DNA of 64,000 bases from Ascarosepion bandense (GCA_037127315.1 JBBBDQ010001294.1:2019001-2083000); one strand, 5' to 3'. Counted from the first letter of the stretch, positions 33,120 to 44,584 are shown. Notes: generated by a model not told the origin, from the sequence alone. Made by a program: numbers and translations.

Positions 33120-33870
33120 ATTCAAATGTAAGGGTGGGACGTAAACATAAGTTCCACAAGATTAGTAAAAGGGGACTCACAAACCCTCCAATAAACTGGG
33201 CCGGTGTGTTTTTAAGTACGCAACCTCAAGAACACGTAGATGATTTGATGAGAACCATGTGTCTTCATACCTGTCGGCACAGTCATGATTGTCGAGTAGA
33301 TGTTGACCAATGGCAGAGTCATGAACAGCTTAAGTCATTCTTATAGAACAGCTTTGACTACTCGAAATCAAATTTGTGGGGACGTGCTACGCTATCCATG
33401 CTTCCAACCTCAGATTGGTACGTCCTATGTATACCGCATCGTATCGGCATTTGAATTTATACACTACTGAACTTTACGAAAATAGGACAACCTATCTTTA
33501 CTAAAGAAAGGAAACACAGATCTAGTCTAAAAAACTGCGCAAATTGACAGCAAAATAGAACGACGAAACACACGCCAAAATTTTGTCAGTCATTAACTGA
33601 GATTTTCTACCAAGCCAAGGCAACTTCAAATAAATAGGACAGCGACTAGATCCAAAGACCACTGGTTCCTTGAAACGATTGATCTTTTTAGAAATCACAC
33701 GTTTAATAACATTAATGGGATAACCATTACTCTCAAAAATCTCTTGCAAATTAGCAAGTTCTTCGGCAATATTATGAGTATAAAATGCGTCAGAAAATGG
33801 CTGAAGCAATTCAGCCAGCCATTTGGCCAGTTCATGATGCACGGAACCTACCATAGACAAAATCGATCTT
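33120..33870 (-). pseudogene. Penelope-like element: RT end and GIY-YIG endonuclease
   Basis: On the minus strand the frame 33522-33860 starts with VHHELAKWLAELLQPFSDAF (PLE RT), jumps by an internal deletion to LQEIFESNGYPINVIKRVI, then CPIYLKLPWLGRKSQL, a late PLE segment. Below 33480 broken frames give KDRLSYFRKV, KCRYDAVYIGRTNLRLEAWI and HLLDNHDCADRYEDTWF. The C-x-Y-D-x-VYIGRT word is the GIY-YIG nuclease core that PLEs carry after the RT. The central RT with its YADD box is deleted. Confidence 0.8.
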
Positions 33871-33936
33871 TGTGCACTTTAGGAAGACTATATATATATA
33901 TATATAATGTATCGAGGCAGCAAATAATTTTCTAAA

Positions 33937-33986
33937 CATGATAATAATCCATTATTGACTAGTGTCAATAATGGATTATTATCATG
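33937..33986. repeat. Perfect 23-bp inverted repeat, TAGT loop
   Basis: Arms 33937-33959 and 33964-33986 are exact reverse complements with a four-base loop. It lies between a (TA)n and a (TG)n tract near the PLE 5' side. Confidence 0.9.
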
Positions 33987-34722
33987 TCAATAATGTGTGT
34001 GTGTGTGTGTGTTGGGAATATCAATATATATGTTGGGGAGACTTCACGTTATCTACATGCTTATATCTACGAACAAAAGAGAGTCTTGCATTTAGATAGA
34101 CAAACGATCTAACTCGTTTTGCATCGAACATATGCTGGATAGAACTTTTATATCACTAATGCCACCATATTAAAAAAGAACAATTATTTAAGGAGAAAAT
34201 ACTTTGAAAAATTAATCATAACATTATTACCAACATTAAACACACATTTAAAACGTTACATTACATCACTATCTTTCTTTTCATCCATTTTAAAAGAATC
34301 TAACTTATGTCTATTGAATAGAAAGAAAACGTTCTTCTTCGATCAGCCATCGATTAAAATGAAGTGATTCCTCGCTCGGCAAGCTGACTGCACAAGGATG
34401 AAGATATTAGAACTCCCACTAGACAGACACAAATACACAATTACGAATGAATATTATCATTCGATGGCCGTTTAAAAATAAAAGAATCTTTACAAACTTA
34501 CATATATATATAATTATTTATAGTTTTAATGCAGATGATACGTAACAGACTAATGAGGACTGATCAAAACAAAATTAATAATACCAGAGTTTTTGTTTCT
34601 TCGTTTTCTTTCGATCTATGACAAAGCTTTAATAAAAGTGAAATATATTAGATTGATATATTTTTACTATTTGTTTATTATTTTATCATCATGTCGGATA
34701 TTTGATCTGCATTTAAATTTTA

Positions 34723-34821
34723 ACAGATGTTATTTTCATTCATTTCTTAAGGTACCCAAGTACTTTCAACCTCTTTCTGAGATCATCTTCAAAATAAGAA
34801 ATGAATGAAAATAACATCTGT
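34723..34821. repeat. Perfect 27-bp inverted repeat with 45-nt loop
   Basis: Arms 34723-34749 and 34795-34821 are exact reverse complements. The loop (minus strand) carries 'gaagatgatctc' and 'gaggttgaaagt', a hairpin word like those found at PLE ends. Confidence 0.9.
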
Positions 34822-34824
34822 CAA

Positions 34825-35185
34825 CGTTACAGCCCATTTCTGACATCTTTTGATTGTAATACGCGAAAGATTATCCGTGAATATGAATAGATTTTATTAA
34901 AAATAAGCAAACATAGTGTTTGCAATTGATTTAATCTAACATGTTTAAAAAATAATTACTGCCTAAATACACACACAAAAAAAAATTGACAATATAATTC
35001 TCAACCAAAAAGACAAATCAAAAACAACAATAGAAAACGAAACATTACCTGGTTCAACTCACCATTTAATTAAATGTAATTTTTCAACTAATAGATAGAC
35101 ACTTTCCTAAAGAATCAGAACTAAATGAAATTTTCAACACAAACACAAAATAAAACTAACTTATGGTTGCACTAAAAATTTAGGT
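34825..35185. other. AT-rich stretch without a recognisable gene
   Basis: A-rich DNA with no supported frame. Confidence 0.4.
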
Positions 35186-35189
35186 AGTT

Positions 35190-35740
35190 TCATTAAAAAA
35201 AGCCAGAAACTTAAATAGCATTGTACAAAACAAAACCACCAACAAAGAATGCAACTGCAGGGACAAAAGTGTCCACTTCAAGGTCGCTGAAACACAAAAG
35301 AAATAATTTACAAGGCAGAGGTAGATGACCCAGATGGTCAAAACAAAATATATTTGGGCTCAACCAAAGACACCTTTAAGACAAGGTGGTTCAATCACAG
35401 ATCTACGTGGAAAAATATGTAGACAGTGCCAGGAAGAAAAGTTAGCGATTATGCTATTCCCAAACAAAAATTGATTATTGAATGAAAGAACAGAAATTAT
35501 AACTAAGAGTAACCTAATATTAACTTATTAGGTTTATACGACCATAGATGAAAACGTTATAATTTCTTGTAATTTTAAAAATTGCCCGTTCAAAAATTCC
35601 CAATTTCATAAACCTTCAAAAAAATCATCGTTACGTGAGCGTTCTTAAAAAAAACAACAAAAAAAACTCAGTTACTGCAAATTGCCTGAAGACACCATAT
35701 CGTAATAACTCGTTTACAAATGAAGAATATTCAAAAGTTC
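35190..35740 (+). pseudogene. GIY-YIG endonuclease part of a PLE
   Basis: In + frames one reads TNKECNCRDK, then, after a one-base slip, EIIYKAEVDD, KIYLGSTKDTFKTRWFNHRS and later CRQCQEEKLAIMLF and LLNERTEIITKS. The order Cys pair, IYKAEV, Y(I/L)G, FKxRxxNH, C-x2-C-x2-EK is that of GIY-YIG modules attached to Penelope-like RTs. Here YIG is YLG and the frame is broken. The 3' part is shared with 30165-30540. Confidence 0.7.
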
Positions 35741-35954
35741 AATAATATAATTTTATTGAACACTTTTTAATACAAATGTGTACTGGCGTAATTTTATTAT
35801 GACCAAAAACTAAGTATTTAAACAATTATATATAGGCAGAAGGGAAACTTAACTTAGCCGACGAGTTTTATCCTCTGAGGGTCATTATCAAGGCAAATGC
35901 AATTGTCTCGGTTAATATAAGTTTTGTTTTTATCTTTATTCATATTGTCTTTTT

Positions 35955-36765
35955 ACAGATATTCTCCTATGTGCCCTGTCCCTTTAGGATGTAGGCGATC
36001 ATGGCTTTCCACGTTTCCCTATTCCTGGTGGCTCTGAGCAGGCCCTCTACTCTTACACCATGCAATCCTCGTTCCGTCATCCACCTGATTAGGTCCTTCA
36101 AATATGTTATCTGTTGCTTTCTCCTGTCTCTTTTTCCCCTCTATCTGGCCTTTTAGTATCAGATTCTCCAAGCCCTCCTTCCTCATTGCGTGTCCCAGGA
36201 ATTTCAGCTGTCTCTTCCTGATACTCAGTATTAATTTCCTTTTTGTTTCCATCATTTCCAAGACCTCATTATTGCTCACATGCTCGATCCATGATATTCG
36301 CAGCATCCTTCTGTAGAACCACATTTCAGTTGCTTCAAGTTTTTCCTTCATCTTTGATGGCATTGTCCAGCATTCACTGCCATATTGAAGGACGGACAGC
36401 ACGTAGCAATCCAGTACTCTCTTCTTAGTTTCTAGCGAAATTGCCCTATTTCTGGAACTTCTGGAATGCTTCCTTCGCCATGCCAGTTCGCCTTCTGTGT
36501 CGCACTTTCCGTCTTCTGCTATAACACTTCCCAGGTATTTAAATTTTTGTACCTGCTTGATTCTAGTATTCCCGACCTGCATTTAGCATTTTAGGCTGCC
36601 CTTTTTACTGATGACCATGCATTCGGTTTTCGTACAGTTTATTTCTAGTCCTTTCTTGTTATTTTCTTCAGCTACCTTCTGTAGGAGGTCTTGTAGTTTC
36701 ATTTCTGTGTCTACTATCAGCACTGTGTCATCTGCGTACCTTAGGTTGTTATACTCTATCTAAAA
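35955..36765 (-). pseudogene. LINE-A, best-preserved copy: RT palm end, post-RT region, 3' end
   Basis: From 36760 downwards the minus strand reads NLRYADDTVLIVDTEMKLQD, the RT active-site YADD box, then KTECMVISKK and a stop. The 187-residue frame 36019-36582 follows with QKFKYLGSVIAEDGKCDTEG, ETKKRVLDCYVLSVLQYGSE, CWTMPSKM, MWFYRRMLRISWIEHVSNNE and IRKRQLKFLGHAMRKEGLEN. These are the post-palm motifs of a non-LTR retrotransposon RT common in invertebrates. It is truncated 5' of YADD, and the N-terminal fingers and endonuclease are absent. There is a stop before the second frame, so it is inactive. Confidence 0.88.
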
Positions 36766-36884
36766 TGTTTACACACTCGCGCATGCGCACAGACACGCTC
36801 ACTGAGAAAATACACCAATAAAAAGTGCATATAAAAAATTGAAAAATGGAAGCAGTCAATTGCTGATACACCCTGACGATATAT

Positions 36885-37075
36885 ATATTAATCCGCATAC
36901 AGGCCAGTTTCGGTTTATCACAGTGCGGCTGGATAACCGATTGCTTCAAGCCGGGGGTTGGAACTCGACCAGTCGGAGATCTTACTCCTAAGCTATCGCC
37001 GGACGTCAGAGACACACAGATTTTATAGAGTGTTACTTACAGAATGTAAATAATCGCCAATATATATATATAGAC
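36885..37075 (-). mobile_element. HHR-SINE copy B (core-degenerate)
   Basis: Minus-strand order: 'gcgatagcttaggagtaag' (A-box region), 'ctggtcgagttccaaccc' (B-box region), 'gaagcaatcggttatcc', then ccgca, ctgtgataaaccgaaac, tggcctgta, tgcgg and (TA)n. The flanking ccgca/tgcgg pair is a perfect stem I, but CTGATGA is reduced to CTGTGA and stem II is lost, so a hammerhead would not fold normally. It is nearly identical to 60175-60350. Both ends abut TA tracts. Confidence 0.65.
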
Positions 37076-37076
37076 T

Positions 37077-37250
37077 AAACTATCGCCCGGTTCACACTCC
37101 ACCCTCGTCTATTGAACAGGTGAATAGGCTCATCCCTTGTTTCCTGTTTAGGATGTGGTTTCCGGTTTTTCTCTTTTCCAATCTTTTCACTTTTACGTAG
37201 CCCCCTGCGCATCAGTGGCGTTTTCGCCTTGCTTGGGGTGATATGATTAT
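37077..37250 (+). mobile_element. LINE-B 3' tail fragment
   Basis: Contains 'tagccccctgcgcatcagtg' followed by gcgttttcgcc (stem-loop) and 'ggtgatatgattatatata', the LINE-B terminus. It separates an HHR-SINE from a SINE-4 that are adjacent at 60.2-60.7 kb, so it inserted between them. Confidence 0.75.
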
Positions 37251-37254
37251 ATAT

Positions 37255-37515
37255 ATACTCGTATCTGCGTAGACACTCCAATTCTTTATAAAAAAACATT
37301 ATTTATTTTCATTTACTGGCCTGAATATCCGGCAAATATTATTAGTAAATATGCGCACTCCCAGGCAAGATTGGAACTTGTGTTCCCCTTGGGAAAATCG
37401 TCATTAGATCCTTACGTGCTTTGACTATTCAGACTTTACTTGGCCCCATTGACGTACTCAGTAGTCGAGAGGTCATAGTACGTCAGAGAGATATAAATTC
37501 TTCTAATCTACTTCT
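37255..37515 (-). mobile_element. SINE-4, tRNA-like, copy 1
   Basis: Homologous to 60415-60665. On the minus strand the B-box-like 'cacaagttccaatcttgcc' follows a tRNA-like head; the copy at 60.5 kb preserves a better B-box ('acaggttcaaatcctgcc'). The end word is 'gccggatattcaggcc'. (CTT)-like remnants and a LINE-A 3' end follow on the right in both copies. Confidence 0.65.
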
Positions 37516-37557
37516 TCTTTTTCTGTGTCGTCCCCCCTCATGATCGCGGCAATATCT

Positions 37558-37560
37558 ACA

Positions 37561-37612
<52 letters not shown>
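37558..37612. repeat. (CA)n(GA)n microsatellite
   Basis: About 10 CA and 17 GA units. Confidence 0.95.
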
Positions 37613-37618
<6 letters not shown>

Positions 37619-37689
37619 TTTTGGTGCCGGGGCGCTGAATATAACATCAAGCTCAGTGAAAAATTTCATATGTATATCAATCCTGCCAA

Positions 37690-37709
37690 CACACACACAC
37701 ACACGCGCG

Positions 37710-37760
<51 letters not shown>
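37690..37760. repeat. (CA)n microsatellite
   Basis: CA units interrupted by a CGCGCGCTCG patch. Confidence 0.95.
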
Positions 37761-37765
<5 letters not shown>

Positions 37766-37879
37766 AATAGTTTACAATTTATCTATTTATAAAAGAAGTG
37801 TTACTAGTATCGGAGATATAAATACTGTGGATATGAGAACCAATACTACACCCTTGTACAAATGAACTGAAACAAAACC

Positions 37880-38130
37880 AAAAAAATGTCTTCCTAGGAT
37901 CTTTTACACTTTTCCTGATCACATATACGTCGTCTCTTGGCGTTGTTTTTCTCTTCCGACAGCATTTCCCTTTACGTTTTGCCTTGATGGATCCAGTTTG
38001 TTTTTTCGCCTTGATGGCACGACTGATAGTTGAAAGGCTGACACTAAGAATATCCGCGAGCTCTCTTTAACGCTTGCCAGTGTGTTCGTGCAGCGTTACA
38101 ATTTTTGTACGCCCATCGCAGGCAACTAAT
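37880..38130 (-). pseudogene. Tc1-like transposase N-terminal DNA-binding part
   Basis: The minus strand reads DGRTKIVTLHEHTGKR, a stop, RELADILSVSLSTISRAIKA, KKQTGSIKAKRKGKC, CRKRKTTPRDDVYVIRKSVK and DPRKTF. This is the paired-like helix-turn-helix pair of Tc1 transposases ('S-x-x-TVSR' recognition helix, GRPRKT-like linker, PRDDxxIxRxxKxDP). One in-frame stop and the lack of the catalytic DDE domain mark it as a dead fragment. It lacks visible terminal inverted repeats. Confidence 0.75.
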
Positions 38131-38414
38131 CGACAGTCGAAATAAGTGTCTGGGTGTGGTAAAAATATGATGCAATCAGTGATGACCCAATATTTTTCAA
38201 GGCCAAACAAACTTTATCATACATCCCGAAAATGGATTCATATTTCTGCAAACCGCTGCAAATAACCTAATCTGAGGAAAAAAAGCAAAAACAATTACAT
38301 CCTTTAACTCAGTAGATCTAAAACTGACCGTATAGTGAAAGAAAGAAAATTAAAGCAGTTGGTTCAATTAATTTGCATAGTAAGGGCTTATCCACTCTAA
38401 TATAATAAAGACCG

Positions 38415-38415
<1 letters not shown>

Positions 38416-38466
<51 letters not shown>
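38416..38466. repeat. (TA)n microsatellite
   Basis: About 25 TA units. Confidence 0.95.
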
Positions 38467-38468
<2 letters not shown>

Positions 38469-38814
38469 CATTCTGTTACGATCAGTGGTTTGGATTTTTT
38501 CTCATGTCTTAAGTTACTCAATATTAGGTACATCAGTATATAAGTTGCTGTCATTTTAGACGGCGTATTAATATAAATATCTACAGGCTCACGCGTAAGT
38601 TAATAAATATCGTCGGGATACTAACATTTATGGCCCCTAGGATGCCATTGCTCATACTAGAAATGTAACCCAACAATACATTATTTTCCAGTGCCCTCAT
38701 AGAATGTTATAGGAAAACGTAATAAATGAAAAAGCTTTTGAATATAGTCTTCAGTTTGAAAATATTCAATTATATATCTTCTTTTTAAGATAAACTAAAA
38801 AAATATATTTACTT

Positions 38815-41490
38815 GAACTGACGAACACAAAGTTAGGGTTTAGTTTACCATTATACTTAGACAGCGGATCACAACCCTCGCGGAGGGACACAAAGTTATG
38901 GTTCAGTTTGTTACTATGATAACGTTGCAAATCAAACCTCACGCTGACGGACACAAAGTTAGGTCATATTTATCATTATATTTACATTGTAAATCCCAAC
39001 ACTCGCTGATGGACCCAAAGCCAGGATCTCCTCTAGCAAAATATCTACATTGTAAATGATACACATCACTGAAAGACACACAGTTAAGGTTTAGCTTAGA
39101 GTTTAGCATCATGCATACATTGTAAATCAATTCTGTTTAGCATCATTCTTACATTTCAAATCAAACTTTTTGTTAATAGACACAAAGTTACAGTCCAGTT
39201 TAACCTCATACTCATATTGTAAACGACGTACAACATACTTAAATTGTAAATGATACATAGCCCTGAAGTTAGGATTCAGTTTTGCATCATACTTACATGT
39301 TAAATCCAACCTCTCGTTAATGGTCAGGTAAACTTCATAACATACTTATATTGTAAATGACACACAACCCTGAAGTTAGGATTCAGTTTAGCATCATACT
39401 TACATGTTAAATCGAACCTCTCGTTAATGGTCAGGTAAACTTCATAACATATTTATATTGTAAATGACACACAACCCTGAAGTTAGGATTCAGTTTTGCA
39501 TCATACTTACATGTTAAATCCAACCTCTCGTTAATGGTCAGGTAAACTTCATAACATACTTATATTGTAAATGACACACAACCCTGAAGTTAGGATTCAG
39601 TTTAGCATCATACTTACATGTTAAATCCAACCTCTCGTTAATGGTCAGGTAAACTTCATAACATACTTATATTGTAAATGACACACAACCCTGAAGTTAG
39701 GATTCAGTTTTGCATCATACTTACATGTTAAATCCAACCTCTCGTTAATGGTCAGGTAAACTTCATAACATATTTATATTGTAAATGACACACAACCCTG
39801 AAGTTAGGATTCAGTTTAGCATCATACTTACATGTTTAATCCAACCTCTCGTTAATGGTCAGGTAAACTTCATAACATATTTATATTGTAAATGACACAC
39901 AACCCTGAAGTTAGGATTCAGTTTAGCATCATACTTAGATGTTAAATCCAACCTCTCGTTAATGGTCAGGTAAACTTCATAACATATTTATATTGTAAAT
40001 GACACACAACCCTGAAGTTAGGATTCAGTTTAGCATCATACTTACATGTTTAATCCAACCTCTCGTTAATGGTCAGGTAAACTTCATAACATATTTATAT
40101 TGTAAATGACACACAACCCTGAAGTTAGGATTCAGTTTAGCATCATACTTACATGTTTAATCCAACCTCTCGTTAATGGTCAGGTAAACTTCATAACATA
40201 TTTATATTGTAAATGACACACAACCCTGAAGTTAGGATTCAGTTTAGCATCATACTTACATGTTTAATCCAACCTCTCGTTAATGGTCAGGTAAACTTCA
40301 TAACATATTTATATTGTAAATGACACACAACCCTGAAGTTAGGATTCAGTTTAGCATCATACTTACATGTTTAATCCAACCTCTCGTTAATGGTCAGGTA
40401 AACTTCATAACATATTTATATTGTAAATGACACACAACCCTGAAGTTAGGATTCAGTTTAGCATCATACTTACATGTTTAATCCAACCTCTCGTTAATGG
40501 TCAGGTAAACTTCATAACATATTTATATTGTAAATGACACACAACCCTGAAGTTAGGATTCAGTTTAGCATCATACTTACATGTTTAATCCAACCTCTCG
40601 TTAATGGTCAGGTAAACTTCATAACATATTTATATTGTAAATGACACACAACCCTGAAGTTAGGATTCAGTTTAGCATCATACTTACATGTTTAATCCAA
40701 CCTCTCGTTAATGGTCAGGTAAACTTCATAACATATTTATATTGTAAATGACACACAACCCTGAAGTTAGGATTCAGTTTTGCATCATACTTACATGTTA
40801 AATCCAACCTCTCGTTAATGGTCAGGTAAACTTCATAACATATTTATATTGTAAATGACACACAACCCTGAAGTTAGGATTCAGTTTAGCATCATACTTA
40901 CATGTTAAATCCAACCTCTCGTTAATGGTCAGGTAAACTTCATAACATATTTATATTGTAAATGACACACAACCCTGAAGTTAGGATTCAGTTTAGCATC
41001 ATACTTACATGTTTAATCCAACCTCTCGTTAATGGTCAGGTAAACTTCATAACATATTTATATTGTAAATGACACACAACCCTGAAGTTAGGATTCAGTT
41101 TAGCATCATACTTACATGTTTAATCCAACCTCTCGTTAATGGTCAGGTAAACTTCATAACATATTTATATTGTAAATGACACACAACCCTGAAGTTAGGA
41201 TTCAGTTTAGCATCATACTTACATGTTTAATCCAACCTCTCGTTAATGGTCAGGCAAACTTCATAACATACTTATATTGTAAATGACGCACGTCACTAAA
41301 AACGCAAAGTTAGGATTCAGTTTTGGATCATACTTACACTTTAAATGAAACTTCTCGTTAATGGCTACAAAATTTCGGTCTAGTTTAACTTTACGCTTAT
41401 ATTGTAAATAACACACCTCATTGACGGGCAAAATTTAGGTTTCTGTTTAGCATCAAACATTGTAAATCAGATTTCTCGCTGACGAGTGTT
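38815..41490. repeat. Satellite array with 63-bp monomers and 107-bp higher-order core
   Basis: The left flank has diverged monomers carrying 'cacaaagttag' at about 38831, 38894, 38957, 39019 and 39082, i.e. 63, 63, 62 and 63 bp apart. From 39333 to 41257 there are 18 nearly identical units of 107 bp (one of 106), each made of one 63-bp monomer and a ~44-bp truncated one ('gaagttaggattcagttt', 'cctctcgttaatggtcagg', 'acttcataacat', 'ttgtaaatgacacacaac'). Diverged monomers follow to about 41490 and possibly again at 42530-42700. On the minus strand the diverged monomers stay open in frame over about 60 residues at a time, with LNxNFVS and LQCKY words every 21 residues. Confidence 0.95.
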
Positions 41491-41689
41491 GAAATCCTTA
41501 CAGTATTAGCATTGTTATACATTTTTGCTACCATTTTTGTCAAGATTTTCAAACTTTACTTTTCGTTCAATTTCGCAAACCAATGGATGAAATTGAAATA
41601 AGCTGATTTGTTCGGAAAAATACTTTGACAAAAACTCTACTTCACGGTTTAATAATTTCTTTAATTTAATTTAATTTTGTATGGTCTGA

Positions 41690-41995
41690 GGATGTGCGTT
41701 GTAGTGCAGTGGATATCGGCTTCGAACGAGAACTCGCGGAGCCGAGTTCGAATACCTGTTGAATTCCTTGCATTCAATTACGCACAAATGCCCTTGGGAA
41801 AGGTATTAATCCATCTCTTCCCCTAGTTATGGGTTAAATAACAAGACAGATTGGGTTCTATAGCCTTGGTTGGCAACCAGTCTACCGCAGAAAACTAATG
41901 ACAACCTACTGCGGGTTAATCTTCTGCCCAGTCAGTCATGTCTGTTTCGAGACATGATTACCTAAAGCATGTATGGTTCTTAACTGACTGATATG
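41690..41995 (+). mobile_element. SINE-1, full-length tRNA-derived copy
   Basis: The best copy of the family: 'gcgttgtagtgcagtggat' (A box), 'gccgagttcgaatacctg' (B box), then 'acgcacaaatgcccttggg', 'cctagttatgggttaaataa', 'gggttctatagccttggttg', 'gcaaccagtctaccgcag' and the end 'agcatgtatggttcttaact'. The box spacing (about 40-45 bp) is right for polymerase III. It lacks the 5S head of the copies at 28.8 and 62.8 kb. Confidence 0.85.
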
Positions 41996-43138
41996 ATAAG
42001 AAATATTTTTAATAAAAATCTTTTTTTCTCTCTTTTAAAAGCAAAGAATATATTCTTAGGATTTCTTACTCTTGTGCATGCAACACATAACTGACGATGA
42101 GTACAAATGTTTTTCTGAAGTCAAACTTTTTTTAAGCGTTTGGTCTTGTGATTTTTTATAATTTCTTGCAAAAACAGGACGAACAGGAAACTGGACTCTT
42201 GTATATATAAAATACTTGAAGAAAAGATATGCAAAAAACAATATTGCATTTTTATTAAATAAGTATTTGTTATTTTAATCATAATTTAAAAAACAGTGAT
42301 AATATTTTGTATGTTAAATAATAAAACTTTTAAGTTTTCTAAAAAAATAAAAATAAAAAAATCTTGGTGCTTGGACTTTTATTGTAACAAGCTACGCATC
42401 CTAATAAAACAAACTGTACTTTTTACCTACTTCCCTGCTTTCCAAAATTTGTTTTCGATCGGTCCATGACTTTTTTAGAAGGAGTGACGGACAGACTGAC
42501 GGAATTCATAGAATTTTATATATAGATAGACAAATTGTAAATCAAACCCGTCGCTAGAAATCCAAAACCGGAACACAAAATATCTAAAAATTGTTTCTGG
42601 CTAGAAAATATTTAGCGTGATGTTTTTTTAATAAGACTTAGATTTCGTTCAACTTAGCTGATGGACACAAAGTATAGCCCTAGTTGTGCTCTATACTTAC
42701 ACTGCAAAAGGATGTTTTCGTTAAAAGTTCCGGATTTTCCATATAAACTGATATGCTGTAAAAAAACTTTCGGGGTTTTATTATCAATCAAAGAAGATAT
42801 ATTGGCTATAACCGTATCTATCCTTGAGGTATGCGATGATAGGCAGACAGAAAAAAATCATTTGATAAATTATTGTAAGAGAAAAGTCATGTTCTTCTTA
42901 AAAGTAAAGGCAATAAATTAATGAAAAAAGAATTTGTCTTCTGTAAATTTTCACATGATGTTAAGGATGCTCACGATGAACTTGGCTAAATTCTTTATTT
43001 TTGAAAATCAAACCGTATAAGATTTTAAAGGTAGAATGGTGAATTTACTGAAAATGTACTTTTAATAAATAGAGTATTACCTGGAGCAATCTATATAAAC
43101 AAAGGGCAAATTCTGTTTGTCCGATTGTGAGTCGGGCT

Positions 43139-43385
43139 ACATAGACATATACCTTTTTGGAATCAGGATGATCCCGAGACTGAAAATCTGCTCTTCATCT
43201 GGTGCTTGAACATCCAACATTGAAATTTGTGTCTGGATGAGGAAAGAACAGTGAAAATTCACACTTGCGCTACAGAGACATATTATACCTTTTTGGAATC
43301 AGGATGATTACGGGATTTATCTGGTGCTTGAACATCCAGCAATCGGATTTGCGTCTGCATGAAGGAACAGTTAAAAATTCAAATT
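43139..43385 (+). repeat. ~130-bp direct duplication
   Basis: 'acctttttggaatcaggatg' with 'tctggtgcttgaacatcc' and 'gtgaaaattcaca'-like words occurs twice, near 43150-43255 and 43285-43385. Nothing else is recognised from 42000 to 43500. Confidence 0.75.
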
Positions 43386-43499
43386 TAAAATAAATGAAAA
43401 AATAGTGATTTTATATTTATTTAAGTTTTATATTTGTATTGAGTTTAAAGTAGCATAAAATTCTGTGAATTTAAACTTTTTTGTTTTAAGTTCAATTCA

Positions 43500-43810
43500 A
43501 AATATCTCTAAAATTTTGTGAATTGATGAAATCAATTTTATTTCGTCAAAATGTTAAGGAATCATGTTTAAAATCAGTAGTTTCTTGATGTGAGTTTTTG
43601 ATATTTCACTGAGTTTGTGATTTGAAGAACGAAATTTTCGGTTTAAACTGGAATTTTGGTTTAAATCAGTCTTTTAACCGGAATTTGACTTATAGCCCAA
43701 GTGAGGTTTTGAGGTTCGATTGAGTGAATTAAAGAAATTCAATGTTATTTTTTAAAAATTATACTACTGTTTGCTAAGCTGGAGTTTCTTTTAGTTTCAT
43801 GCCGGGGACG
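43500..43810. repeat. Dispersed repeat R1, copy 2
   Basis: Same word order as 16600-16975 ('tttgtgaattgatgaaa', 'gagtttgtgatttgaagaac', 'gctaagctgga', 'agtttcatgccgggg'). Confidence 0.6.
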
Positions 43811-44345
43811 TAAATAGTTGTTGTAGAGCAGCTAACACCTATCTAGCGATCTCAAGAATGGAATGGTTTGTGGTCAGAAGTAGCTATAAAAATAAAGACT
43901 AATAGCAGTCTGGGATTTGGACTGTCATTGATAGGAACGGCTTTTGATTTTGTGAAGGACTTTTGTAAGTAAGTTATTTTGAAACTTGTGTAACTGTGAG
44001 TTTATATTGTATATCTTTGTCTTCATTGTTGTTTGTTATATTTTTTGTGGGTTTATTACGTTAATGTTTTGTGTATTGCGGGAAGACGAAAACCATTAGG
44101 GCTCAGTCTCCCCAGCCAACCATTTCACCGTCAGTATGGAATGTAACTCCGATAAAAAAGAACTCTGTCTATTATGACTAAATGAGAGAAAAATATAAAC
44201 TATTAACGGAAACGAATACCCCAGAATTAGTGTAATAACAGCTAAGATGACCTCTCTATTGACATCGGATGTCAAAACGCGAAAGTTTATTAATGTCAGT
44301 AGAAAGAGTACATATGAATTTTAGTTGAGGCTGTCGCACAACTTT

Positions 44346-44584
44346 GTACCAATTTTGATGGTGATGTTCAACAACTCTTTCCGGCAGGGTTCCGTCCCCG
44401 ACGGGATTTCCAGGGGTGTGATCACACTGTCGAAAAAGGTCCGGGGAGTTGGGAAAAACAGATGATTACAGGCCCATAACTCTACTAAACCGAGAGTTGA
44501 AGATTTTGGCCAAAATCTTGACGGAGCGTTTGCAGTCAGTTGCCGAGATTCTGTTGGGACCTAAGCAGACTTGTGCTGTGAAGG
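44346..44584 (+). pseudogene. LINE-C (L1/Tx1-like) RT, 5' piece interrupted by the LTR element
   Basis: Frames give QGSVPDGISRGVITLSKK and, after a slip, DDYRPITLLNRELKILAKIL, then LQSVAEILLGPKQTCAV, the early RT motifs of L1/Tx1-like LINEs. Coding stops at the insertion site (target duplication 44580-44584) and resumes at 49008. GC content is higher than in the surrounding DNA. The frameshift near 44450 predates or accompanies the insertion. Confidence 0.85.
44580..44584. repeat. Target site duplication, left (GAAGG)
   Basis: GAAGG is found just before the left LTR and again at 49008-49012 just after the right LTR. Five bases is typical for Ty3/gypsy and BEL integrases. Confidence 0.9.

Noticed and set aside
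39333..41260. Regular direct repeats that could suggest a CRISPR array
   Set aside because: Units are continuous 107-bp tandem copies without unique spacers, in a eukaryotic repeat setting.
41690..41780. A functional tRNA gene
   Set aside because: A and B boxes are present, but the acceptor and anticodon arms do not pair and a SINE body follows.
42480..42530. A second Helitron left end on the minus strand ('ctgtccgtcactcc' after a TA-rich stretch)
   Set aside because: There is no matching CTRR right end nearby, and the TC start is not clear.
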